Source: Corylus avellana
Lineage: Eukaryota; Streptophyta; Magnoliopsida; Fagales; Betulaceae
NCBI RefSeq assembly: GCF_901000735.1
Contig: NC_081551.1
Span: 16,458,545 to 16,522,544, forward strand
DNA: 64,000 nucleotides
Direction of reading: 5' to 3'
The translations under genes and the position numbers were made by a program. The notes under the pieces are model-generated. The model ran no database searches and was not told the DNA's origin. It worked only from the letters and a program-made list of their open reading frames with translations. This document shows, in pieces, positions 9,627 through 21,493 of this stretch (position 1 is the first letter of the stretch; each line of letters begins with the position of its first letter).

Positions 9627-10919
9627 TTGTCCACGTTGTATGGCCCTAGCCTCCATCAAATAAATTACTAGTCATGTCTCGGTCAGTTCTAGAACATTTT
9701 CACCAAATCAATCCTTGTAGAGTTCTAGAACATTTAATTTTCACTAAATTAATCTATATATATATATATATAGCCGGCTTAGCCTACAAATATGACTGTT
9801 TTATAAAGAAAGAGGTTGAAGGCCTCGATTATATATGTTGAAAATTCTAGTCAATAATTCAATGGACAAATATTGAGACTGCTTTAAAGAGAGAAAAATG
9901 AAAACTCACGAAGATAGAGTAAGGCTCCCAATTATAGTAAACAAAGGTTAGTTAATAACTTAATGCTCTCTAATTAATCTCTCAATCATGGTAGAATTAT
10001 TTCGTTTGAAGAAATTAAAATCATTGGACATGATAATTTGCAAACAAAGATTGTCCTAATTAATCAGTTTTATCAAACATGATACTTATTTGATGGTTAA
10101 TTTGGATTTATTTTTTGTACCAAAAATTTTAAACAAAGTTGTACAAGTTAATTAACAAAAGAAATTACTCAAATTAACGTATTCAATTATATAAACATGT
10201 TAGATTCTTTCTTCCAATTGCTTGTATCACTTATACAATTTTATTGACAATACTTATTAGTTATTACAGTTGCTTGCTTCTATAGAAAAAGTTTTTGAAA
10301 TAAATTAAAATTGATAAAATCCTACATACAATGGAGAATCACAAGAAAGATTAATCATATTATCAATTGAAAAAAAAAAAAAAAAAAAAAACTGAAAAAA
10401 ATTCATATAAAAATAAAAATAAAAATAAAAATTATTTAATTAAATATAATAAAATACCTAGTTAAAATTTATCAAGGTCATGCCCTGCAGATGTACCTAT
10501 ACAGCGATCAGTGTATTTTTTTTTTTTTAACATAATTTTTTTTTCTTTTTTCTTTTTTAACATAATTGGTCAAAATCAGGAAAAATTATCGCGCTTTCAC
10601 AAGCTGCAATATTGGAATTTCTGTCCAAGTATCAGTTTCCAATGGCATTAAAGGAAAAATCGCTTATAAAAGAAGGATAAAGAAGGAAAATCCAATATAT
10701 TATTATATTTCACCTACCACATTTTTGACCATTTCTACGATTCCAAAATTATTGATCTGCAGGCCCTCCCACATCCGGACGGACTTGGCATGTCATTAAT
10801 TATTCACATTTTTTAGTTTATTAATTTCACCAAGAATTATGTCACCACTAGTCTTTATCAACTATTATCTCACAAATATTTTAACGCGGCAGGGTATAAT
10901 AGTCTTCAACAAGTCTTTG

Positions 10920-10950
<31 letters not shown>
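9627..10950. other. AT-rich intergenic, no gene seen
   Basis: Strongly AT-rich with poly-A/T runs and an (AT)n tract at 10919-10949. No reading frame here resembles a known protein. Confidence 0.7.
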
Positions 10951-10952
<2 letters not shown>

Positions 10953-11314
10953 TAAAGTCTACTTAACCCCCTTAAACTATCACCCAATAATAATCTACCT
11001 CACAAATTATTAATTGTGGCAATTTACTCTCTAAACTACCAAAACAATGACATTGTACCCCCAATTTTAACAAAATGACGAAATTACTCTTATTAAAATA
11101 AAAACAAAAATGCTAAAATTTAATTTTTTTTTTCAAAATTTTAAGGGTATTTTTGTCTTATTAAAAATTCTATAGGGGTAATTTTGTCATTTTGCTAGCA
11201 TTGGAGGACATTGTCATTGTTTTGGTAGTTTGGAGGATAAATTGTCGCAATTGATAGTTTGGGGGGTAAATTATCATTAGAATGATAGTTTGAGGGGTTA
11301 AGTGGACTTTACCC
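10951..11314. mobile_element. Fold-back MITE inserted in a TA microsatellite
   Basis: Long imperfect terminal inverted repeats of about 140 bp: the left arm starts AGTAAAGTCTACTTAACCCC and the right arm's reverse complement starts GGGTAAAGTCCACTTAACCC. Both sides are flanked by TATATA tracts, so the exact TSD is unreadable. No coding capacity. Confidence 0.85.
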
Positions 11315-11442
11315 TATATATATATATAGTAAAATAAAACTGTAGTGTATAGCATTTTTCTCTTGGTCTTTTGTCTTTTTTATTTTATTTTAATTTTTTA
11401 ATGAAGAAGAACCAACAAGAAAGTGCTACTGCATGCATGTGC
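11315..11442. other. Short spacer
   Basis: AT-rich spacer, nothing recognised. Confidence 0.5.
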
Positions 11443-11660
11443 CCAACTCAGAAGGACAAACTTTGGACCCGTGTAAGGCACCTCCTCCCCCCCACACGGA
11501 TCGGTAATTAATACTCGGATTTGCCACGAGCACAGACCCAAGAACTTGTTTGCATGCACCTAGGAGGATTCAAACCTTAGACCTGACTCTTTTCGAAATG
11601 AGAAATTTTATATTTTTACCCCACAATACTAAGGTATCAGTTCTAACCATTCTTTAGACT
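11443..11660 (-). mobile_element. Degenerate tRNA-derived SINE relic
   Basis: On the minus strand a B-box-like GGTTTGAATCC is followed by a body resembling the better-preserved SINE at 49026-49264 (shared stretches around CCGATC and ACACGGGTCC). A-box and TSD are not convincing. Confidence 0.4.
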
Positions 11661-14057
11661 AGGCTTTATTAAAAAAACTCCAAAAACTAATTAACAATGA
11701 CACACCAACATTATTAAATAATTATGAAATAAAAATATGATTTACACATCATTACTCTTTCCTAGCTAATTGACTAGGCTGAAAGTTTGGTTTTAGCCTA
11801 CCCATGAGAAGATGTGACATGATCGATCAGCATGCATTTTGCTCTCACAGTTACGTACACTTACATTACATAGTCTACTATATATAGCATGATCATACAA
11901 AATAACAGTAATTAGTTGCACAGGATTATCTTTAATTGCAGTCATTTAATTAAAGACGTGTAACGTGTGTTTATATGGGGTCAGGGATGGATGGATCATG
12001 GATGGAGGGTTTGGCATGCTTCCCATACATCAACTTTTCTTTGAGAAAAAGAGAAGAGATCTTAGAAAATCATAGTCTTTTAGAATTAATTAATTTTAGA
12101 TTAAGTTGCGTGTCAATCTAGCAGACATATGCATCCTACTTCTTCCACCTCGAGCAATTGTTTTTCAACGATGGTGACATATAACTAATTTTTAAATATC
12201 CTATATTCAATTTTTCCAATTGATGTAAAATATTCCAAATCTATCACCTTCCAAATAACATTTTAAAAAATACCCAGGTAACCCTCGGATATGGCTTTTC
12301 CATTTATGTAATTTCCGTTCACATTAAGGTAGGAGAGAGACACCATTGATATAGCCTTGATATCAAGGGGGCATGGCTTAGCTTGGTTCATTTTTTTATC
12401 AGTTTAAGCTAAACTACTCGGTATCAGGGCAAAAAAAATCCTAAATTCAAACGTTGACTCAATATTTTATTGTTCATTTGAATTAAATATTTCACGTGTT
12501 AAACTTTCTTTCTTTCTATCATATCACACAATAATTTGCAATTTTAATAGCATTAATTCTCCCAAAACTTGCTACCCAAGTACTCTAGATGAAGTTCTAT
12601 TTGTGTTTAACATATAACATGAATAATCTCAATTGCCCCGTTTACCAAGACAGAACATGTGAATGAGCTTATACATAAATATTTATTTATAAATAAATAA
12701 AAGTGTTGCCAGTCTACAAAAAGAATAAAATAAAGTAGCTAAAATCTGGGCTAGCTGAATAAATTTAATTAGTGGGATGATAAGCCTTGCCCATGCCATC
12801 AATCATAGTCCATTCAAAGAAAAAACGTGTTGGAATAAAAGTCAAATATGTCTCCTCCATGTGAATGGAATACACATGATAAGCCTAACCCTCAGTTCCT
12901 TCCACAAACCTTCTCTTCTCTTCCCTGCCCACCCTTCCTTCTTCTCCAAATAAACAAAATATATAAGAGAGAAAAATAGGACCCCAAGTCATTGAAAACA
13001 AATATGATAAACCATGACAAGAAAAGTAAGAGAAAGATCTTTCAAGTAATATTTTTTAAGGCAGTCCCTTGGAAATTAATGGCTAGACTACACCGATTTG
13101 ATCAATATATTATGAGAAATGTTTGTTTACTGCATGCCTCCCGCTTGCTTCCGACGTGACAAAAAAGATTTCTAGAAATCTCGAAAGTTGAATCCTTCTT
13201 TCCTCGTTAGTACTTCCCGGTATTTTCCATGAACTTCACGTTAAGCTAAAATCTTCCTATAAGTTAGCGATCGATGGTTCCATGACGTGCCACTTTAATT
13301 AAAAGCATCATGCCTATATTGTCAACAACACCCAAGACTTTGAAAATTAATAACCTTGTCTTTTTTTTTTTTTTTTTTAAGTCAAATTTTGGGCGAGTCT
13401 TATTAAAAAGCGTCTACAAAATCTCCGTGTATAATAAATAACCTTGTCCTTCACTCCTTCTCATATTTTATTGGGTTTGATATTTGCCTTATCGTATTTT
13501 ATTGGGCTTATAGCTCACAAGAGGATGCGGGTTAGAGATAGGCTTCAACCCACAAGTCATCTTCATTTTTGAAAAAGTCAAAACTGCACTAGTTCTTTTT
13601 TTTTTTTTTTTAAATCAAAGGGGGAGAGGGGGAAACTGCACTAGATCAAATACAAGCATGACAGTTTACAAAGATTTATGTGGGTTGTATCAAGATAAAG
13701 ATTTCCTACAAGAATCCACTTGCCTATGGCTTACTTAAGCTTGTTAAGGGCTATTCTTGAAACTAAAGAAAGGGTCAAGGAAAAACGCTAGTTATATTTG
13801 CGTTATCATTCTAAAAGGATTAGTCAATTTGGAGTTTTCTTAGAATTTCTTATAAAGCTCAATTTCACCTAATTACTATGTAATGTGAGGTTTAGCACTC
13901 AAGACTATCTTTATAAACCACTGCTCTATGTGAGTGCAATGCTTCAAAAAATTAATTAATTGATAATTAACTTTACGGTTCGCCTCATACTCCCATTCCA
14001 CAAGGAATTATTTTGATGTACTGTCTTGTGGTGACTCACCAATTAAGTGGTGGAAGC
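11661..14057. other. AT-rich intergenic, no gene seen
   Basis: About 2.4 kb of AT-rich sequence with poly-T runs near 13360 and 13590. No ORF of note and no recognised element. Confidence 0.6.
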
Positions 14058-14277
14058 CTTTCCTCTATAGTCTAACATAGTCTGTTGTTGAAGCTCCTTG
14101 CTCTTGGCAGTTGGCTCGGGAATGTCAGTGTAGGTAACAATGCTTTCTACCAACTGCGTCTTCTACTTGTCCCCTTTGAATAGATCTAAAATTTTCAGGC
14201 ATTTTCTTCTTAGCCACTCAGAAGGTGTTACATGGTGGTAGCGTTCACGAAAATCATGGACAACAGTGAAATTAAAC
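14058..14277 (-). pseudogene. Unrecognised coding-like fragment with one stop
   Basis: One minus-strand frame reads as protein-like sequence, including FTVVHDFRERYHHVTPSEWL and ESIVTYTDIPEPTAKSKELQ, interrupted by a single TAG. Composition is more protein-like than the surrounding AT-rich DNA. I do not recognise the family. It could be a gene relic or chance. Confidence 0.3.
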
Positions 14278-14824
14278 TCCATAATCAGCCATATCAAGGG
14301 TTGCTCCATCTATGTCGAGCATCGCTGATCCAATGGTTGAGATGGGCCTCTTTTCTTTTTTTTTTTTTTTTTCTTTTTTTTTCACCCTTTTTGTGTTGGC
14401 AGTGAATTCCATATATCATTATCTTTAGAAATAAACTTCTCTAATCATTTTTATTAACACTAAGTAGTCTTTATATAACCTTATATAGAACTAAATTAAT
14501 TTTAATTTAAAACAAAACTCAAGACTCCTAATCACAATTGAAATTGAAAGAACTATACTACTACAATAGAAAGACAACTTTTATAGACTATTAACTCATT
14601 TAAAGTAAAGTATTATATCCAAGTCAAGATATCTTTTCTCAGGCCCTATGCTCTCTTTAATAGAATGTCAATTTGTGTCGGTGCCTAAAGAAATAGGCAA
14701 ACTGCAATTTCATATTGATCCGTATTGTAAAAGAATAGGTAAGTTTTTCAGCTTGATTACAGCACTACAAAATAGTAACTCTTAGAAGGTGATGTTTTAA
14801 GCCCAAAAAATGTTATTATTGATG

Positions 14825-15658
14825 TAGTGACTTTTGCATAATGACATTTGACAAAAGACCTTAAATATAGTGACTCGATTCAAAATTCGAAACGTTTGCA
14901 CAGTAAAAATGTCACTACAAGGTGGCATTTAGGGCCACGCGTCACCTTCTAGAAGGTGACATTTGAAGAGTGCGCGTCACCTTTTGGAAGGTGATGCTTG
15001 CACCGTTCAAATGTAACTATTCTAATATAAAAATAATAATAATAAAAAATTATCAAACAAATATTTATAATAAAAAAAAAAAATCAAAACAAAAAATTAA
15101 ATTAATTTTTTTTTGAAAAAAAAATGAAACAAATTAATTTTTTTTTTTAAATAATTGTAAATTAGAGGGGTGGCTGCCAACTGGCAGCCACCCCTGGTTG
15201 TGGGGGGGGGAGATCCCCGAAAGGCCACCCCCAAGGAGATTTGGGAGTGGCTCGCCACCACCCCCGGCCCATGGGGGTGGCCGTGTGCCACCCTTGAAAA
15301 CCTCTAGGGTGGCTCGCTAGCCACCCCCTCCTTAGGGTTGGCGACTCTATTTTTATTTTATTTTTTAAAAAAGAATTCTTGTGTGTGGGTGAGAGACGGA
15401 AAAATTTTGAAGTTTTTTTTAGGTGTGTGGCTATTATAAAAGCAAATTTTGAGCACCAATTTTTTCAAAAATTACTTAGTGTCATTTGAATAGTAACACA
15501 GTGTTCAAACGACATCATTCAAATGTGAATTGTGACGCGTGAATAGTAACACCATTCAAGCATCACTACTTTATGAATATTGAGATTTGACAAGGTATAA
15601 AATGCTGCATTTTAGTACTTTTTTTTTTAAAAAAATGTCACTATACCAAAAGTCACTA
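14825..15658. mobile_element. Non-autonomous TIR DNA transposon carrying a GC-rich module
   Basis: Terminal inverted repeats start TAGTGACTTTTG on both ends, with AATGACATTT or ATAGTGACATTT following. Internal sequence has many GTGAC/GTCAC motifs and, at about 15170-15345, a GC-rich block of repeated GGTGGC/GCCACC units. CACTACAAAA at 14763 just outside could be a CACTA-type end, in which case the boundaries are wider. TSD not clear. Confidence 0.45.
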
Positions 15659-17136
15659 TTTGAGGCACATAAATAATTTTGCATGCCTTCGGAGGCCCAA
15701 GTTTCTCTCTAGTTGATTTAAACAGCAGAGGATCCAAATTCACTTTTGGAATATGATTATAAAGCAGCTGAAGTTGAAGAGGGTAGCTAGCTAACTAGGT
15801 TGCCCAACTAACTCTAGGAGAAATATTTGGAACCTTAACAAAAGTACTTGCAAGCAAATCTGGATGCATAAAAATTAAAAAGTAAATCTTGATGCATATA
15901 CTTTTAGCTCTGCATTAAGTTTTGGTAGCGGTGGCCACGTGGTGTCCACCTGCAGCACTTAATATCATGCCATTAAAGGAGGGCCCATTTAATGGATATT
16001 TTCTTCATGGTCGGATAAGTTTCTTTAAATCAGTGCAAGCTGAGCCACATGCAGACGCTTTTCTAGGCTGCTGGCTGCGCAAGTAGGTTGAGGATGACTG
16101 GTGGGGATTTTTGTTTCTAGTCTCTCTTGTAACAAGTGCTTTTTCAAAATAAGAGAGAGACAATTGGCAATTGTTTCGCAATGAGAAAGACGGAGAGAGA
16201 ATTAGTTGTGGTCCTGTGAATAAGGTTTTTTTTTTTTTTCTTCTGAAAAGCATGATCCTAAATCAAAACTATTCATCTTTATTTCCAACAGATCAAAATT
16301 AAATCTTCAAGATAATACGCTTTAATTAGGAGTTGAGTATCTCATTTGATTGTTTGTTTATTTTCGTGCGATGAAATTCTTTAAATTTTTCCCGCTGCGG
16401 TTTCAAAGCTTGAGTGTTGCAACGGGGGGAGAAAGATCTAGCTACCTTTGGTCCGCTGCTTCAACAACCATTCGTGGCGGTCAGGTTCTTGGCTGAGGAG
16501 CCAAGTTTCAAATGGCCTGGCCAATCTTTTGGTTCATTTCCAATAGTCTTTAGGTTTATATTGCACTGTACTGTTGTTTTGGGGCATTTGTTGAGATGCC
16601 TCACTTTCTTTTTTTAATATAAATATAAAAAACGATGTATTTATTAAACTATCAGTTATTTCAAAAATTTAAGTTAAAAAAATGTTAATTTAATTATGTT
16701 CAATACGTGAAATATTTTTAATTTAAATGATAAATGAATTGACGAAATCAAGGTTCAATCTTAAGACCTTTTGCCTCTATACCACATGTTAAACTACCTG
16801 TTAAACTAACATTATTTTCCCTTATTCCCCTTCTTGTAGCTTAAAAAAAAAAAAACTTCTAGATAATATATCAAGTCCAAACCATCCATGCCAGAATGTA
16901 ATTGTCAGTAGAAAAAGGTGAAAACCTCATGTTGTAGATTTGTCAAACGACACCGACAGATCTATCCCCAAAAAGACAAAATAAAAGACTAGAACAGAAA
17001 GTCTTCCTGCTCATCCAAAAGATTTATTTATACCCAAATAATATCCTCAAATCCGAATTCTACATATGAAATTACAAAACCCACATAATTAATTAAGCTC
17101 CCTGTATGAAATAGACTAGAAATCGATCGAAACTAA
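15659..17136. other. Intergenic, downstream of phytocyanin 1
   Basis: No intact gene. Part of block 1; 16860-17136 is the phytocyanin 3' flank shared with 33760-34200. Confidence 0.6.
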
Positions 17137-18054
17137 TTAAAATAGATAAAAGATAGTCGAGGCAATGGTGACGAGAATAAGAGAGAAAGTAGCCGCAAGA
17201 GATGACGCTGATGAGCCACTCGGTGGAGGCGGAGGCGGAGGCGGAGGCGCCATAACTCCTGGAGGTGATGGAGTAGTGCTGGTACCCGTGACATTAACGG
17301 CTAACTTTTGTCCACCGGTGCAGTGCTGTCCGATCGTACAGATGAAGTAGTTTTCTCCGGTGGTATTAAGGGTGATACTGGCCGGTCCATTATTAATGGG
17401 GAGAGTATTGGCTTTGTTGCAGGTGTCAAAGGCGTCTTTGTCAACTGTCGCAACGTCATGTGCTCCGGTGGTGAAGTTGAAGACTGCAAATAAAAGAAAA
17501 AAAAAACTGATTAAATGAATAGATTTACATTTTCTTATATGCTTTTAGGATAACAGATAGTTTATTAGTCCAAGGTCTTAGATCGAACATTAACTTCGTC
17601 AATTTACTAAATTTCAATTCAATATTTTACGTGTAATTTTCGTTAACAAAGTGTTAAAGTATTGATTAAGTAATTAAATTTACCTTATCCTATCGGCTTA
17701 CGAAAAAAAAAAAAAAAAAAAAAGTATTAAATTTTCTATTCATTTTGGAACATAAAAAGCATCAAAGACTATAGTAGACTCCAAATAATTCAACAAATAG
17801 AGAGAGCATACAAAAAGCTGGAGTTTAGGTTTCTGTATATATATATATATCAAGAGAAGCTCACCCAGAACATCACCAACTGAAAAGTTTTTATTGGCAG
17901 CCCAGGTGGAGTAAAAGGTAGCGGCAGCAGGTACGGTCCAACCAGTGGCGTCTCCGACCACATGTTCAGCAGCTTCTGTTAGAGGTAGCACTGTTGCTGC
18001 TGCTGCAATTAGAAGTACAACAAGAAGAAGCCTCACGTTCATTGTTGTAGTCAT
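17137..18054 (-). CDS. Phytocyanin (stellacyanin-like, GPI-anchored type), paralog 1
   Basis: Two exons: 18054-17865 and 17483-17137, split by a 381-bp phase-1 intron with GT-AG borders; 178 residues. A signal peptide (LLLVVLLIAAAATVLP, about residues 9-24) precedes a plastocyanin-like domain (about 30-125) with copper ligands His72 (GAHDVATV), Cys112, His117 and Gln122 (CTIGQHCTGGQKL). Gln in the axial position is the stellacyanin type. Cys85-Cys118 is the likely disulfide. A Pro-rich linker with eight consecutive prolines and a hydrophobic tail after SGSSASSLAATFS suggest GPI anchoring at the cell surface. Members are apoplastic electron-transfer or cell-wall proteins; the exact role is unknown. 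The first ATG gives MTTTMNV; the paralog lacks it and starts at the second Met (18042), so the start may be 18042. Confidence 0.9.
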
Positions 18055-18135
18055 CTGTCTGTGTTCTCTCACAAAGTCTGGTCGCCCCTTCTAGAGATAT
18101 TGGTGAAGGCTTAGAAGGCCTTGTGTCCCTGTGGG

Positions 18136-18143
18136 ATATATAT
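18136..18143 (-). promoter_or_regulatory. TATA box of phytocyanin 1
   Basis: TATATATA within CCCTTTATATATATCCC on the minus strand, about 85 bp upstream of the ATG. The surrounding sequence (GAAGGCCTTGTGT) is shared with paralog 2. Confidence 0.65.
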
Positions 18144-18399
18144 AAAGGGAATCACCTAACATTCTTGTAGGAGCCTCTGATCGATTATTGGGTTATGGCG
18201 AGTAGAAAAGTCACTGGTTGACTCAGTCATAGAAAGTTGGCGGAGAAAAAAGGGGTCAGCAATTAAGAAAAGTTTGACACATTAAAAAAGAAAAGAAAAG
18301 AAAAGAAAAAAATCCCTTTTTTTCTCTTTGCCTGCCCTTAGTTTGTCAATATTTGTCGGCTCTTCCATGAGGAAAATTGCATATTTGGAGAGACTTTTT

Positions 18400-18500
18400 T
18401 GTTTTTTTTTATGTGTCCACATAAGGGAAGGAGGAGCGGAGATTCAAACTAGTGACCTCTGTTTTATTAGGCGTGATCCATAGCCGATTGAACTACTTTT
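18400..18500 (-). mobile_element. Possible SINE head relic
   Basis: The minus strand shows TAGTTCAATCGGCT (A-box-like) and AGTTTGAATCTCC (B-box-like) spaced as in tRNA-derived SINEs. No TSD or 3' tail identified. Confidence 0.35.
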
Positions 18501-18701
18501 TAAGAACATTTGAAAAGACTTTTAGTATACTGTTTAACTCAAAAGTTTAAGTCTATAAATTTGAGTCGGTCAAATTATGTGTTGTGCAGCTGCCCATATT
18601 TCTCAAATAAAGTGGGATCGAGAAGCATTGAAAGAGAATTGGCTCAAGTGGTTTTTAATCTCCAAGTTGCCTTTTGAGTTCTTTCACCACTTTTTCCACT
18701 T

Positions 18702-19221
18702 GGACTCTTGGGCCTTGTTTGCCAACAGCCGGGCCGGCACTGTAGCTGGAACGGCACTGTTCCAGCTACAGTGCCAACTGACAGGTGCAGCAGACTTTGT
18801 CATATTAAATTTTTTTTTTAAAATAATATTAAAAAAAAAAAAAAAAGGAGGAGAACGATGGGTGTTCACCCTCTTACCAAATGGGTGTCGGACCCGACTT
18901 TGGGATTATACAACCCCAAATGCACGATCTTTTTTTTTTTTTTTTTGGTCAAGGGGTGGCGGACCGACCTTTTGAGTTCGACCACCCGAGATCGGGGTAT
19001 GTTCCACCTTGGAAATAAATTGTTAAGGCCACCCATTTTTTGGAACCTAACCACCCATTCCTCCCTCCTCTTCTTTGATTTTATTTTTTAATATTTTGCT
19101 TTAAAAAAAAATTAAAATTAAAATTAAAAAGTCAAATTTTGCTGCTGGCACTGTAGCTGGAACAGTGCTGTTCCAGCTACAGTGTTGGTCCGGGCCATGG
19201 GCAAACGAGGCCTTGGAGTCC
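18702..19221. mobile_element. TIR element with subterminal perfect hairpins
   Basis: Inverted arms of about 95 bp share GGCCT-GTTTGCC-type ends. Each arm contains a 36-bp palindrome: 18738-18773 and 19149-19184, with 15-bp perfect arms CACTGTAGCTGGAAC / GTTCCAGCTACAGTG and 6-base loops. The interior has a GC-rich GGTGG/CCACC block and poly-A/T runs. The GGCCTTGTTTG terminus resembles PIF/Harbinger-type MITEs, but no TSD is clear. Confidence 0.65.
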
Positions 19222-19470
19222 TTAGACTGACGTCTTGGCTTATAAAATTAAGGAACCTTTGTTTCAGCCTTTTGAAGATGAACAGTGATAAATACTTTAG
19301 TATTGAAAAAGAAGGACCAAATTCTAACCTCAAAACAAATATCATAATAAAATCATTGAACAATAAATATAAGAACATCGCAATCCAATTATTTTTGTTA
19401 ATTATGAAGTGAAAATCTTTTGAGCTTCTCGAAGGTAAAACAACTCAAAAGCAGCCAAACTCAAGAGGTT

Positions 19471-19655
19471 ACTATAGTAAATAATATTCAAAATATAGAC
19501 ATAGATATTTACAACCCTTTGTAACCCTAATGAGTAAATCTCAACTCTCATACAACTCTTGCGGTCACTATAGTAAATAATATTCAAAATATAGACATAG
19601 ATATTTACAACCCTTTGCAACGCTAATGAGTAAATCTAAAAACTCAACCTTTATA
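19471..19655. repeat. 96-bp tandem duplication
   Basis: A unit beginning ACTATAGTAAATAATATTCA occurs at 19471 and 19567 with few differences. Confidence 0.85.
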
Positions 19656-20515
19656 CAACTCTTGTACAACTGGGCTGATATGGAGTGGTTATAAACTATT
19701 TGATCAACCTTTATTAAAAGCACGTAATGAATCTCACCCTAGGCTCCTAATAGGTACATAAAGACATGATAAACCATGACATCATGAAAACTTAGGAAAA
19801 CAAGAGGTGTTTTAAAATACTTGAAAACATTTTCGCTTTTCAAGGAGAATATTAGCATAAACTTATCATGGTACTCTAAAAATTTGTAAGAAGTAGGAAA
19901 ATCATAAGAACATGAAAACCAACTTAGTATAGAGCGTTTTACCTTGAAGAGAGCAAAACGACCTCAAAATCTCATTCCCCCTCTAAAATCTCTCTCTTCT
20001 TCAAGGTTTTGAGTGGATGGGGAGAGGGAGTGAGAAATGAAGGCTGAAGGGCTGAGGAGGGCGGTATTTAAAGGGGGAAGGGCGTGCAGCTTGTTCGAAA
20101 ATGTGGATAATGGGAAAAAATTGCTTTTCGGCCTGGCATCGAACGTTCGGTGTGCTATAACACAACGGCTTTAGGGTTGTAAGTTGAACATTTGTGTGGT
20201 ATAGGCTTGAACGTTCGTGCTAGGGTTAAAATTGAATGTTAAGTCATAAGCTAAAAGTTGAATTTTTTTTTGTTTACTTTGCAATTAAAATAAAAGGGTT
20301 TTAAAACCATTGCAATTAACGGTTGCTTTATGAAAGTAATTAATACAAACAATTGTTTTTCAAATGGTTGTATTTATTATTTACTCAAAATGGGCATGCT
20401 TTGTAGCTCAATGGAAGATAGCATTGTAGCAAATTCTTCTCATGGCAATCATTTAACCCACTATTTTGGAATGGAACTTGCAAAACACTGTAAGTACTTT
20501 TCAGTAGAATGTTAA
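19656..20515. other. Possible LTR relic, no gene
   Basis: On the minus strand a TATA-like TTTAAATACCGCC near 20065-20077 sits upstream of a purine/pyrimidine-rich leader, as in LTR promoters. No paired LTR or TSD is found, so this remains a guess. Confidence 0.25.
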
Positions 20516-20745
20516 TGTGACGTCCTACATCGCCTGTGTATGAAGATGGGGATGTGCTTAAATCTATACTACACCCTTAATGACAACAACGCGTTTTAAA
20601 GCTGTGATGGACATAATCCCATCAGAACTCCACAGTTAAGCGTGCTTCTGCTGGAGTAGTACCAGGATGGGTGACCTCCTGGGAAGTCTGATTTTGGGGA
20701 GCCAAAAGCGGACAATATTGTATGTTATTGAGGTGGGGTGTTACA
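20516..20745 (+). mobile_element. Cassandra solo LTR
   Basis: A 230-bp LTR from TGTGACGTCCTACATCGCC to GGGGTGTTACA, flanked by the 5-bp TSD GTTAA (20511-20515 and 20746-20750). It carries a 5S rRNA-like segment, the defining feature of Cassandra TRIMs, which have Pol III promoter elements in their LTRs. A single LTR with TSD indicates LTR-LTR recombination. Confidence 0.92.
20615..20688 (+). other. 5S rRNA-like segment with Pol III internal control region
   Basis: Contains AATCCCATCAGAACTCC, AGTTAAGCGTGCTTC, GGAGTAGTACCAGGATGGGT and GACCTCCTGGGAAGTC, matching the 3' two-thirds of plant 5S rRNA including box A, the intermediate element and box C. It is part of the Cassandra LTR, not a true 5S gene: the 5' third is missing. 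Confidence 0.88.
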
Positions 20746-20865
20746 GTTAACCACCTTCACAGGGCCATCTGTTTACGAGAAATAGGTCAAGCTAACTAAA
20801 CTTAAAGTTGGTGCCATTTAGGCAGAAAAGTTCATGCCCAAAGAGACTAGTGAATACGGGTTATC

Positions 20866-21248
20866 TGTCACAAACTATTGACTTAGGAATTCCGCGTAGC
20901 CTAAAAATCTCCTCATAGAAAGTATGAGCAACCTAAGGTGTTGTGTATGGATGCTTGATTGGAGTGAAGTGCCCATAATTGAGAGCTTGTCCACTACCAC
21001 AATTATTGTAGTCTTCCCATAAGAATTTGGGTGGGCATCGATGAAGTCCATAGAAATGGTATGTTGGACCAAATGTGCTCCAAAATGGGCAAAGGTTGCA
21101 ACAGTCCATCAGGTTTCTTGCTGTCAACTTTATGGCATTGACAACTATCATAGTGCTTAGTAGATTACTAGAGCTGCTACCTCATATTGGGCTAGCAAAA
21201 AACTGACTGAAGCCATTGGATACCCTTGTGGTATCCTTCATGTGTGCC
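20866..21248 (-). pseudogene. Ty3/Gypsy integrase relic, split by Copia C
   Basis: Minus-strand frames read HEGYHKGIQ (zinc-binding region) near the right edge, then ISMDFIDAHPNSYGKTTIIV and VVDKLSIMG, matching the Gypsy integrase catalytic-core start. Frameshifts and stops are present. Upstream coding (LIYFKNHVYLKAKF) lies on the far side of Copia C at 32045-32200, so the insertion split this element. Confidence 0.75.
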
Positions 21249-21452
21249 ATTGTTAAAGTTAAGGTTCAGCCCCAGTACTCAAACCCAACTACTAAGGATA
21301 ATATTGAAGCCAAAGATAACGCTCATTCAAACATAGTTAATGATAAGATGACAGTGACGTGAAGTGTTGAAGGTGATCTAGATAACTATAGAGATTATGT
21401 TATTCAAATCTTAGATTAGTGTTTATCTTGTAACAAACCTCATCATGTAACT

Positions 21453-21493
<41 letters not shown>

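Larger units (their letters stand above)
14588..18380. repeat. Phytocyanin block 1 of a segmental duplication
   Basis: Pairs with 33528-36080. Shared landmarks: GATATCTTTTCT...AGGCC near 14629 and 33569, ACCATCCATGCCA near 16880 and 33786, the whole phytocyanin gene, and its promoter up to about 18250/35900. Block 1 is longer because a TIR element and other sequence lie between the first two landmarks. Confidence 0.8.

Noticed and set aside
16414..16617. 67-residue plus-strand ORF near the phytocyanin 1 3' flank
   Set aside because: No family resemblance and no supporting promoter or splice context.
17165..17493. ORFs in the phytocyanin 1 second-exon region read in other frames or strands (17165-17350, 17301-17489, 17308-17493)
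   Set aside because: Only the minus-strand frame joined in phase to exon 1 gives the copper-ligand motif; the others are shadows.
20615..20688. A genuine 5S rRNA gene
   Set aside because: The 5' third is missing and the segment lies inside a TG...CA LTR with a TSD; it is the Cassandra 5S-like domain.
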